Of a stretch of DNA of 64,000 nucleotides, positions 60,601 through 64,000 are shown piece by piece. The translations under genes and the position numbers were made by a program. The notes under the pieces were generated by a model. That model ran no database searches. It saw only the letters and a list, made by a program, of their open reading frames with translations, and was not told the origin of the DNA. The first letter of the stretch is position 1. Each line of letters starts with the position of its first letter. The stretch is from Thalassospira sp. TSL5-1. Lineage in GTDB: Bacteria; Pseudomonadota; Alphaproteobacteria; Rhodospirillales; Thalassospiraceae. The stretch covers positions 620,882 to 684,881 of the forward strand of contig NZ_KV880638.1 in assembly GCF_001907695.1 (NCBI RefSeq), given 5' to 3'.

Positions 60601-63600
60601 CCGGACAAAGCGAAAGCATCGTTGTTGATCTGGGGGCGAATTCCGTCCGGGCCACGGTGCAGGTTTCCAACATGATGCGCTCGGAACATGGCGGTGAAAC
60701 CGGCAGTTGGCAGGCCTTTGATGCCGATGGCAACCTGGTTGCCACGGGCGAGCTGAATGGCGACACCATTCAGTACACCAATGGCAATACGGGCACGGCG
60801 GAAATTTCGGTGCTGGATGGCAGCGGCCACCCAATTGCCTTCCGTTATCTTTCCTTTGCCGCCGAACCCTATGCCGATGGCAGCCAGGGCAGTGATAGCA
60901 GCGATTATTTCGTGCGTTCGATCAGTTTTGATGCCCTGCCCGAAACACCAACGGGTGCGCAGATTGACGGCATTGAAAACATTTATGCCGGTGATGGCAA
61001 TGATGTGGTTGATCTGACCAGCGACCATCTGTCCTATGGCGATGTCATGATTGATGGCGGCAATGGTAACGATACCCTGTGGGTCAATGCCGGGAATGAC
61101 ACGCTTTTGGGCGGTAATGGCAATGACAACCTTTATGGCGGTGCCGGGAATGATACGCTTGATGGCGGGTCGGGCAAGGATATGCTCGACGGGGCATCGG
61201 GCAACGATTACCTGATTGGCGGCGTTGGTGCCGATACCCTGCGCGGTGGCCTGGGGGATGATACCATCTATGGCGGTGGCGATACCGACACCGTTTTGTA
61301 TGACGATGCCATTTCCGGTGTGAATGTGGATCTGTCGGCCAATACCGCCACCGGCGGGGCGGGCAATGACGTTCTGCAATATGTTGAAAATGTTGTCGGT
61401 TCCGACTTTGACGATACGATCACGGGTAATGGATCGGTCAATATCCTCGATGGTGGTGCCGGGAATGACACGCTGGCAGGCGGGGCCGGGAATGACACCC
61501 TGATTGGTGGCGATGGCCGCGATACGGCAGACTACAGTGCGTCTGATAGCCGGGTTGTTGCCAACCTTGCCAATGGTAGCGCGCAGATCGGGTCGGAAAC
61601 GGATCGTCTGGTTTCGATCGAGGATCTTGTTGGTTCGTCGAAAAACGACATTCTGACCGGTAATGCCGGGGACAACCGCATTGATGGCGGGGCCGGAAAC
61701 GACCAGCTCAATGGTGGTGATGGTGCCGACACCCTGATCGGGGGGGCGGGCGATGATACCCTGAGCGGCGGCACCGGTGCCGATATCCTTTCGGGCGATG
61801 CCGGAAATGATACCCTGTGGGGGGGCGACGGTGCCGACAGCCTTTCGGGCGGGGCGGATAATGACGTTCTGTCCGGCGATGGCGGCAATGACATTCTGGA
61901 TGGCGGCGCAGGCGATGACCTTCTCTCCGGCGGGGCGGGGGATGACACTCTGTCTGGCGGGGACGGCAATGATGTGCTGGATGGTGGTGAAGGCAATGAC
62001 ATTGTTGATGGTGGTGCGGGCAATGACACCCTTATCGGCAGTGAAGGGGCCGATACCTTAATCGGGGGGGATGGCATCGATACCGTCGATTACAGCCATT
62101 CCGCCCAGGGTGTTGAGGTTTATCTGGGTGCAACCGATAGCCATGCCCGCAATACAGGTGCGGCCAATGAAGGCCTTACCGGTGATGCCGCGGGCGATAT
62201 TCTGTCGGGGATTGAACGGGTGATTGCCTCTGCCCATGATGATTACATTTATGGCAACAGCCAGGATAATGTGGTTGATCTGGGCGATGGCAACGATGTT
62301 TTCGATAATATCGAAACCGATGTCAGTACTGACACCATCGATGGCGGCAATGGCAATGACACCATCTGGGTCGGGGCTGGCGACGATACCGTTTATGGCG
62401 GTGCCGGAGACGACATTTTGCATGGTGAAAACGGCAGTGACACCCTGTTTGGCGGTGATGGCCGCGATATCCTGAATGGCGGGTCCGGCAACGACGTCCT
62501 TGATGGCGGTGCGGGCGACGACACCTTTAATACGGGATCGGGGGCTGACCAGGTTGTTGTTACCAGTGTCGACGGCCACAAGGTTGTAACCGACTTTAAC
62601 ACCAGTGAAGACAGTGTTTCGCTGGCAGGTGTGGGCATTACCGAATGGTCGGACCTGGCCTCGCGCCTGTCCGAGGTGAATGGTGACCTGGTGATTGATC
62701 TGGGTGAAAACGGATCATTGACCCTGCGCGGTGTGCATCTGCGTGATATCACCGCCGATACCTTTGCCGATGTAAACGGATTTGTCGGGGCGACACCTTA
62801 TGATGATGTGCTGTCGGGCACATCGGCGGGCGATTATATCGATGCACTGGCGGGCAATGACACGGTTTATGGCGGTGCCGGTGATGACACCCTGATCGGT
62901 AATGACGGCAACGATACCCTTTATGGCGGCAGCGACGATGACTGGATCGACGGGGAAGATGGCGAAGACAGCATTTCCGGCGGCGATGGCAATGACACGC
63001 TGTTTGGCGGTGCCGGGGATGATGTTATCGATGGTGAAGGCGGCCAGGATTATATCGACGGCAAGGATGGCAACGATCATTTGATCGGCGGGGCCGAAAG
63101 CGACACCCTTTTGGGTTCGGGCGGCAATGACCGGATCGAGGTCGGCGATGGCGACGATGTCGCTTCGGGCGGTGACAATGACGATGTGATCTTTGGCGGT
63201 GCCGGTAACGATACCCTGTCGGGTGACAATGGCAACGACACCCTTTCTGGTGGTGCCGGGAATGATACTCTGTTGGGCGGTGCCGGTGATGATACGCTGG
63301 ATGGCGGGGTCGGAAATGACACCCTGACCGGCGGTGCGGGCAGCGATACCATTCTTCTCAGCGACAATGCGGGCAACAAGGTTGTGACCGACTTTACCAT
63401 TGGCGAGGATAAAATCTCGCTGGCGGCGATGGGTATAACCGAATGGCATGATTTGGCCGATCACATGTCACAGGTTGGCAATGATGTTGTCATTGACCTT
63501 GACGGCGAGGGGACCCTGACCCTGCAGGGCATTGACCTTGATGATCTGTCGGCCGATGATTTTGACGGTGTAACCGGCAGCACAGGCCCGACCGAATATC

Positions 63601-64000
63601 GCGATGTGCTTTACGGCACCAGCAATGATGATTCCATCGCCGCCCTGGCAGGGGACGATACCGTTTATGGCCTGGGCGGGCAGGATACCCTGCGCGGGAT
63701 GGATGGCAACGATACCCTGTATGGCGATGATGGCGACGACCGTCTGTATGGTGATCAGGGGAATGATCGCCTTGAAGGGGGTAGCGGCCAGGACCGCGTT
63801 TACGGTGGCGATGGCAACGATGTTTTGCTGGGCAATGATGGTGATGACAGCCTGTTGGGCGGCACCGGGGATGACACCCTTGATGGCGGCCAGGGCCAGG
63901 ATCGTTTGTTTGGCGAGGATGGCAACGACACCATTTTGGGCGGTTCCGGTGATGATTCCATCAAAGGCGGCACCGGCCATGACCTGCTGGATGGCGGTGA
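42684..64000 (+). CDS. Giant RTX calcium-binding secreted protein (partial, no stop in window)
   Basis: One reading frame is open from GTG 42684 (GGGAG at 42671-42675) to the right edge, over 7,100 codons. I checked the frame at several points, always reading RTX repeats GGxGxDxxx. The order is: a short Ser/Ala-rich N-terminus with no Sec signal; RTX from about residue 82; a Ser/Gly/Asp/Thr tandem-repeat spacer (about 385-1110); then RTX blocks to the end. Blocks of the type NDTITDF-x-x-GxDxIDLS followed by TLTLxNV recur eleven times, and YSDA-xGxVxVDLAAGTATG-xGND-x-IENV-x-GS units recur many times. RTX repeats fold on Ca2+ outside the cell. Adhesin or biofilm-matrix protein is the likeliest role, and secretion by the adjacent transporter is inferred. 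The C-terminal signal is outside the window. Confidence 0.93.
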   Translation, partial: MTTAANQDDGAGFTNPGLEDVLDIRTENGSSAAGEADSGAAKSPGASPSAVPQSIATQVFTNIQNVIGSAYNDVLIADDQTLSLNGGAGNDTLVAGEGSDHLTGGSGRDLFVLQQGFGQTTITDFDPSQDSLSFGDGSIGSAQDLISLAREDAGNVVITLPNGDVLVLQNLSLSDLQTVSIIDAGNAVGLADGSAVNLPDLSALNPIQGTAGDDVITGTSGDDVISGGGGNDVIDGGAGNDTLSYWGQVGGGKVDLAAGTASSSSGSDTASFSNISNVAGSSGADILRGDGNDNILLGAGGDDTFSPGGGNDRIDGGTGNNTLDYSDSTGGVVADMRSGQGEVTNKTNSPSSDGAAGDALENNKTGNANVDPVDSGANSGGTAGNDGAGSDAGNTDGPGDTSGSAGDSTSGDGAASGESGSDATGGSSGEDTTGSGTTGGETGSGDTTSGDNGGSETSSGSGDAGGSGSTDNSDAGSDTGNTDGSGDTSGSAGDSTSGDGAASGESGSDATGGSSGDDTTGSGTTGGETGSGDTTSGDNGGSETSSGSGDAGGSGSTDNSDAGSDTGNTDGSGDTSGSAGDSTSGDGAASGESGSDATGGSSGDDTTGSGTTGGETGSSDNSGTETGSGSGDAGGSDGTENNGAGSDSGNTDGSGDTSGSAGDATSGDGTASGESGSDATGGSSGEDTTGSGTTGGETGSSDNSGTETGSGSGDAGGSDGTENNGAGSDSSNTDGSGDTSGSAGDATSGDGTASGESGGDATGGSSGDDTTGSGTTGGETGSSDNGGTETGSGSGDAGGSDGTENNGAGSDSGNTDGSGDTSGSAGDATSGDGDGTASGESGSDATSGSSGDDTTGSGTTGGETGSSDNGGTETGSGSGDAGGSDGTENNGAGSDSGNTDGSGDTSGSAGDATSGDGDGTASGESGSDATSGSSGDDTTGSGTTGGETGSSDNSGTETGSGSGDAGGSDGTENNGAGSDSSNTDGSGDTSGSAGDATSGDGTASGESGGDATGGSSGDDTTGSGTTGGETGSSDNGGTETGSGSGDAGGSDGAENNGAGSDSGNTDGSGETSGNTGDATSGDGTASGESGSDATSGSSGEDTTGSDATGDDAGTESGAGDASGDTSGSAGDETSDDGSAGGETGQSDSGNAQAEDGSDGTDGTTQNDNEPTRGRDVVHGSTGADTLAGADGDDTLKGGDGDDVLDGGNGNDILQGGDGNDTAVGGNGDDVLQGGDGDDLLDGGAGNDIVQGGAGNDSLIGGTGDDVVQGGAGDDYLRGGLGDDQLQGGAGTDTVDYSDAVSGVRVDLAHETATGGAGNDIVQMVENVQGSAFDDHLTGDDGNNVLSGGDGIDTLTGGAGDDTLTGGAGVDDIQLTEGFGNDTVTDFEVGADIIDLSRLAVPDFATLQGMMQDDGNGNTVIDFGDDGTLTLQNVESSSLTQDSFRGFGRIFADDADDTVAGTGGDDAIYGFEGDDTLQGGEGNDVLSGGDGNDTLSGGSGDDTLRGEEGTDTVDYSDAPGSVTVDLAAGTATGAAGNDVLDRIENVIGSDFDDTITGDDGVNQLQGGAGDDVITGAGGNDVLDGGAGNDTFFGEAGNDTYIGGSGTDTLDLSAREAAQNVDLNAGTATDSATGEVDRLSGIENITTGSGNDVVIGNSADNVIQTGAGDDVLSGGGGNDVLDGGEGNDTVSYAGGEAVHVDLAAGTADLASGHQTLFNIENVIGSNGDDIIAGNEDDNILAGGAGNDTLSGGGGDDTLQGGSGSDTVDYSASTADLAINLADGTATGEGNDTLSGIENVIAGSGDDIIHGDGGANTIDAGAGNDTVFGSAGSDVLEGGSGRDTLSFGDVDGVSLDIGNGTATVGGDVTRFSGFEEYEGSAGADTLVGGDGSDTIRAGAGNDTLDGGAGDDVLSGGAGADTFVVSAESGNDLITDFDPSQDVLDLQGLDGLELFSDVAPMIGENADGFATITVGDSVITLENVSPDDLTYRNFAGIRSLEGTPDADILNGTDRSDVIDGLASDDTINGFAGNDSLIGGDGNDTISGGDGNDMISAGDGNDVVSGDAGNDIIDGGAGNDSLSGDDGADTIAAGDGSDVISGGAGDDIIDGGDGTDTATYRNATGSVNVSLADGTATGAAGNDSLSNIENLDGSGFDDILSGDAGDNILSGNAGNDTLYGGAGDDVLRGGTGSDNADYSDADGSVNVDLTAGTATGAAGNDTLSDIENVTAGNGDDILQGNDQANILSGGAGNDTLSGAEGNDTLIGGAGADTLAGGAGDDMLTGGSGADQFVFGPDEGNDTITDFNPAEDMIDLSGFGLPNWEALRLAIGSNEAGDAVIRLDGQELTLTGVSPDALSAANFNDIASLGATENADTLTGTDFAEMIDGLAGDDVISGGGGDDVILGGAGNDTLEGGAGNDSLDGGSGQDMVDYASGRGVTVNLADGTATLQGGETDSLTSIEDVNGSSSADTIIGNDADNTLLGNAGNDSLSGGAGNDMLSGGDGADRLDGGTGNDTLDGGAGNDTLSAGAGDDSLSGGAGDDLLRGGAGNDSIDGGDGNDTVTFDDASGGVTADLVTGQATGVDGTDSLRNIENLTGSDFDDVLAGDDQNNVLSGGAGNDVLDGRGGDDTLSGGLGDDTITGGAGNDTVSYENAGNEGVTVDLAAGTASGADGNDTLSGIENITGSDGSDVLTGDDGVNVISAGAGDDTLRGGAGDDTLSGGDGADLYKVAANDGHDVVTDFNVATDRIDVGELDVDTYGRLRENMTVDGDGNLVIDLGDGTSMTLQGVGLDDISASNFVGIHDISGTSGDDILIGTSGNDTMSGLEGNDTLIGLDGDDFMLGGDGDDQLTGGAGNDFIDGGAGTDTAHYDDANGNVTVDLAQGTASGAEGSDTLTGIENVVAGAGNHILRGDGGSNILDGGAGDDTLAGAGGDDTLFGGSGKDMADYRAAGGSVNVDLENMTATGADGNDTLVNIEDISGSQFNDILAGSTVDNVISANNGDDTIIGSEGNDTLRGGAGTDTVAYGNASGAMTINLAQSTATGMGTDSLESIENASGSRFNDTITGDKQANILSGLDGNDTLSGGEGDDTLLGGAGDDMLDGGAGSDVIDGGDGVDTVSYAGEQGKGVVADLSLGTAVTTSGTDSLSNIENLIGSAGNDILGGNDATNTLSGGAGNDTLLGSAGDDVLQGGAGNDTVDYGNVGSGVNVDLADGTAIGDFGNQTLDSIENVTGSAFDDQLSGTSAANIMRGGAGNDTINALGGNDTVFGGEGNDTIDAGAGNDTVSGGAGDDILDGGTGNDTLDYSAANGAVNVDLAAGTASGADGNDVVSGFENVIGSGFDDVLAGNDANNVLSGGEGDDTLTGGAGNDILDGGAGDDRFLGEAGDDSYIGGEGHDVLDYSDANGGLNINLDTLTASGGDIGQDHFSGIEEVIGSDYADTFSGSAAADTLHAGAGNDTISGGAGNDVLVGDAGDDFLRGGAGADTIDGGDGIDTVSYDTATSGVTGDLSTGQVSGGDSDRLINVENIDGSAFDDVLSGDSGDNVLTGGAGNDILSGGAGNDVLLGGAGDDTLSGGAGVDTLDGGAGVDTLDISAQGGDQVVDLAAGTVTIDGETDSIANIENITTGDGNDIITGDDGANVIMAGAGDDTIDGGDGIDTASYRNVDGSVMVDMSAGTVSGSQAGLDQLSNIEIVEGTDNADSFLGSSGSDTFIGGAGDDWFDAGTGDDRLTLGAGKDTVVFNPGDGNDTITDFEVGGDVIDLTAFNIGGFDALKSMFGTDANGNLTISLNGRDSITLLNVNADSLSADNFKGVDVQLGTDEVDILTGTDGSDVINALDGDDTVSAGLGDDRVIGGGGNDTLDGGAGNDTLAGGAGDDDLQGGDGIDTADYANESRGISASLQDNTVTGGDGNDTLDGIENITGTVFEDTLQGDAGDNVLSGLSGDDVLEGGEGNDTLLGGDGSDTADFSAANQGVHVDLGQGTATGQGTDTLDSVENVTGSDFNDVIVGSSADNTIMAGGGNDAIDTGDGDDVIDAGSGADDINAGAGNDTIAGGAGDDAIDAGAGNDTLRGGEGDDVLQGNDGQDWIYGDAGDDIIDGGEGDHDTADYSEVDGPVVVDLKNQYATGAGGNDIVRNIEHVIGTDYADTLIGSDGVTTLDGGSGDDTLIGGASDDVIITGDGNDMVVVKPGGGSDNVVDFDPEHDKIDLSAYGIETYEELSDRIFTDASGNVVISLSPDETLTLEGVDINDLGPGNFYGYSTIEGTEFDDVLNGSQLGDEINALAGDDVIDGKNGDDVINAGAGDDTLIGGAGDDTLRGGEGNDTADYSAENDPVTVDLAAGTASGAAGNDVLDSIENATGGAGDDVLTGDENANILDGGAGDDTVLGAGGDDTLIGGVGNDTVSYEDAQGGVTVDLAAGTATGAAGNDTLSGFENVDGSDFDDTLNGNDQDNVISGGAGDDKLSGGAGNDTLLGGAGNDTLQAGSGDDTLVGGDGRDIADYSDRTTPVEADLADGTANTADGNDTLTDIEGLTGGAGDDTLAGSNGDNVLTGGAGDDSLFGRDGADTLAGGLGADLIDAGAGDDVLKFEGDAVADEGDSTDNVGSPTHAGTGEIADISGKNLSADSFVGGEGNDTLVAGDGDDAIILDRDHANGGAYQPSIVDIENIQAGDGNDVVDLTSEKFSYGNVTIDGGAGDDVLWANDGDDVISGGTGNDTIRGGAGDDTIDGGEGNDTLAGDAGNDTLKGGAGDDTLAGGTGDDVLDGGAGDDVLLGGEGVDTLLGGAGNDQLDGGTGNDVIDGGAGDDVIKAGAGDDVLSGGEGRDTLDMGDAHGAQIDLAAGTASSDATGTDSIDGFENVTATDGDDTITGSDDANTIDAGAGNDTISAGAGDDHVMAGSGDDVVAIDAGDDTLEGGDGVDTLDLSNAQGDVTVGLAAGTANGDQTGSDKISGFENITGSAQNDQLTGDAGANTIDGGAGDDSLDGGAGDDRLLGGDGNDVIDGGAGNDVLTGGAGNDTFVFGDGTDQDIVTDFTPGEDVISLPDSNVTTWAELQPFLGSNDAGDAVITLPMGGTVTLSGVALENLNADCFVGVGNSATEGDDSLDGSSGDDTIDAGSGDDTLSGGDGSDTLGGDAGDDTIDGGDGNDSLGGGDGSDTLDGGSGDDTIDGGSGDDTVAGGDGNDTLGGGEGRDTVSGGAGDDVLKFEHDHTGTNADSTNNVGSPGVAGTGDVASLKDAGLSDDVFDGGEGVDTLMGTSGKDAIILDNDHSAGSTGTPGIVDVEVINTGAGDDVVDLTSSKFGYGDVTVDGGTGNDTLWTNQGNDTIAAGDGNDAVHAGAGNDTVLGGAGNDSLNGGVGDDSVDGGLGNDSLAGGDGNDILTGGAGDDTLDGGAGNDSLSGGDGQDIVADGAGNDVVSGGAGNDTLVAGAGDDTLSGDGGFDTLDMSQAQSGAVVNLADGTASSNETGNDTLSGIENVTGGAGRDFLTGNDVGNRLDGGAGHDVITGGAGADHLIGGSGSDVLDGAAGNDSIDAGTGDDWVYAGAGDDILNGDAGIDTLDMSRASGPVSVDLAAGQASSASTGNDTVSGFENVVGGTGNDTLLGGAGANSLFGGAGDDLLDGGLGNDTLTGGDGNDIFRFADGTDHDVVTDFTPGEDTISLPDSGYVSWTQLREQMHDDGHGNTIINLPAGGTILLQGVALGSLGADDFVNIADGGTNFDDTLAGGEGDDEIDGLDGNDTISGGSGDDTLGGDAGNDTLSGGAGDDTLNGGDGNDSLSGDAGNDTLSGGAGDDSLSGGSGDDTLSGGDGNDTLGGGEGTDQIDGGAGDDVLQFNGDDTAPTGTTTENQGSPGVAGTGDLADIGNHAMSADSFVGGEGNDTLQLSGGNDALALDGAKLGLGGDGATETRNFGLTGSGSDAEVKAAWSGAGLYAYDFGVSVTDESGKLNLAAGTDAIAYDKYGIGNSGGKPAGDQINHDAQTGQSESIVVDLGANSVRATVQVSNMMRSEHGGETGSWQAFDADGNLVATGELNGDTIQYTNGNTGTAEISVLDGSGHPIAFRYLSFAAEPYADGSQGSDSSDYFVRSISFDALPETPTGAQIDGIENIYAGDGNDVVDLTSDHLSYGDVMIDGGNGNDTLWVNAGNDTLLGGNGNDNLYGGAGNDTLDGGSGKDMLDGASGNDYLIGGVGADTLRGGLGDDTIYGGGDTDTVLYDDAISGVNVDLSANTATGGAGNDVLQYVENVVGSDFDDTITGNGSVNILDGGAGNDTLAGGAGNDTLIGGDGRDTADYSASDSRVVANLANGSAQIGSETDRLVSIEDLVGSSKNDILTGNAGDNRIDGGAGNDQLNGGDGADTLIGGAGDDTLSGGTGADILSGDAGNDTLWGGDGADSLSGGADNDVLSGDGGNDILDGGAGDDLLSGGAGDDTLSGGDGNDVLDGGEGNDIVDGGAGNDTLIGSEGADTLIGGDGIDTVDYSHSAQGVEVYLGATDSHARNTGAANEGLTGDAAGDILSGIERVIASAHDDYIYGNSQDNVVDLGDGNDVFDNIETDVSTDTIDGGNGNDTIWVGAGDDTVYGGAGDDILHGENGSDTLFGGDGRDILNGGSGNDVLDGGAGDDTFNTGSGADQVVVTSVDGHKVVTDFNTSEDSVSLAGVGITEWSDLASRLSEVNGDLVIDLGENGSLTLRGVHLRDITADTFADVNGFVGATPYDDVLSGTSAGDYIDALAGNDTVYGGAGDDTLIGNDGNDTLYGGSDDDWIDGEDGEDSISGGDGNDTLFGGAGDDVIDGEGGQDYIDGKDGNDHLIGGAESDTLLGSGGNDRIEVGDGDDVASGGDNDDVIFGGAGNDTLSGDNGNDTLSGGAGNDTLLGGAGDDTLDGGVGNDTLTGGAGSDTILLSDNAGNKVVTDFTIGEDKISLAAMGITEWHDLADHMSQVGNDVVIDLDGEGTLTLQGIDLDDLSADDFDGVTGSTGPTEYRDVLYGTSNDDSIAALAGDDTVYGLGGQDTLRGMDGNDTLYGDDGDDRLYGDQGNDRLEGGSGQDRVYGGDGNDVLLGNDGDDSLLGGTGDDTLDGGQGQDRLFGEDGNDTILGGSGDDSIKGGTGHDLLDGG
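43850..46020 (+). repeat. Tandem repeat array of 82-87-codon units inside the RTX gene
   Basis: The marker GATACGTCTGGCAGTGCAGG or a close variant recurs at 43881, 44142, 44403, 44649, 44895, 45141, 45393, 45645 and (as GAGACG) 45891. Spacings are 261, 261, 246, 246, 246, 252, 252 and 246 bp, all multiples of three. The units encode a very acidic Ser/Gly/Thr/Asp-rich linker, for example GDTSGSAGDSTSGDGAASGE. Near-identity of neighbours (the 252-bp units at 45141 and 45393) points to recent unequal recombination. Confidence 0.92.
60322..60955 (+). other. Non-RTX domain inserted in the RTX protein
   Basis: About 211 codons (residues roughly 5880-6090) interrupt the RTX repeats. The segment reads AWSGAGLYAYDFGVSVTDESG, SESIVVDLGANSVRATVQVS, ETGSWQAFDADGNLVATGEL and IAFRYLSFAAEPYADGSQG, an alternation typical of a beta-sandwich. 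No DxD-rich RTX nonapeptides occur inside. A carbohydrate- or ligand-binding role is inferred from fold appearance only. Confidence 0.6.

Overview
The window reads as the chromosome of a GC-rich alphaproteobacterium. A Rhodospirillales, Thalassospira-like marine bacterium is my inference from the gene style: urt and ure nitrogen operons, a BioMNY transporter, glutathione-dependent formaldehyde oxidation, polyhydroxybutyrate-type metabolism and a giant RTX protein. No rRNA, tRNA, CRISPR array or insertion sequence was seen.

Layout. 1-2.2 kb: the end of a PuuD-like urate hydroxylase, then a metallo-beta-lactamase-fold hydrolase divergent from a LysR regulator. 2.4-13.7 kb: one long nitrogen block. 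urtABCDE (urea ABC importer), preceded by a sigma-54-type promoter, is followed by ureDABCEFG (urease and its nickel chaperones) and a strong terminator. Urea is imported, hydrolysed to ammonia and CO2, and the block is probably switched on under nitrogen limitation. 13.7-16.4 kb: an AT-rich, partly decayed cluster of small immunity-like genes with fragments of toxin C-termini and a perfect 48-bp palindrome. 16.5-18.4 kb: bioY-bioM-bioN biotin importer. 18.4-19.4 kb: an AT-rich gene of unknown function. 19.5-22.6 kb: fghA and adhC (formaldehyde oxidation) with a divergent LysR regulator. 22.6-24.2 kb: an AT-rich two-gene unit (DUF262 protein plus nucleotidyltransferase), a candidate defence system. 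24.6-27.5 kb: two adjacent toxin-antitoxin pairs, RES/Xre and HipA/HipB, each with palindromic operators. 27.5-28.3 kb: 3-hydroxybutyrate dehydrogenase.

28.5-35.7 kb: a TyrR-like sigma-54-activator-type regulator divergent from methionine gamma-lyase, with a perfect TyrR box and a GG-N10-GC promoter between them; then an AT-rich orphan gene and a transketolase/pyruvate-dehydrogenase-E1-like enzyme that may consume the 2-oxobutyrate made by the lyase. 35.7-38.5 kb: GNAT acetyltransferase, MarC membrane protein, M48 protease and a possible micro-protein. 38.8-64.0 kb: a type I secretion ABC transporter with an unusual long basic tail, its HlyD-type adaptor, and one uninterrupted reading frame from 42684 to the right edge (more than 7,100 codons). 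That frame encodes a giant Ca2+-binding RTX protein with a Ser/Gly/Asp/Thr tandem-repeat spacer, about eleven large RTX modules and one inserted non-RTX domain. Its C-terminus and secretion signal lie outside the window.

The most noteworthy items are the giant RTX secretion locus, the DUF262/nucleotidyltransferase pair, the decaying toxin-immunity cluster with its palindrome, and the TyrR-like/sigma-54 control of methionine gamma-lyase.
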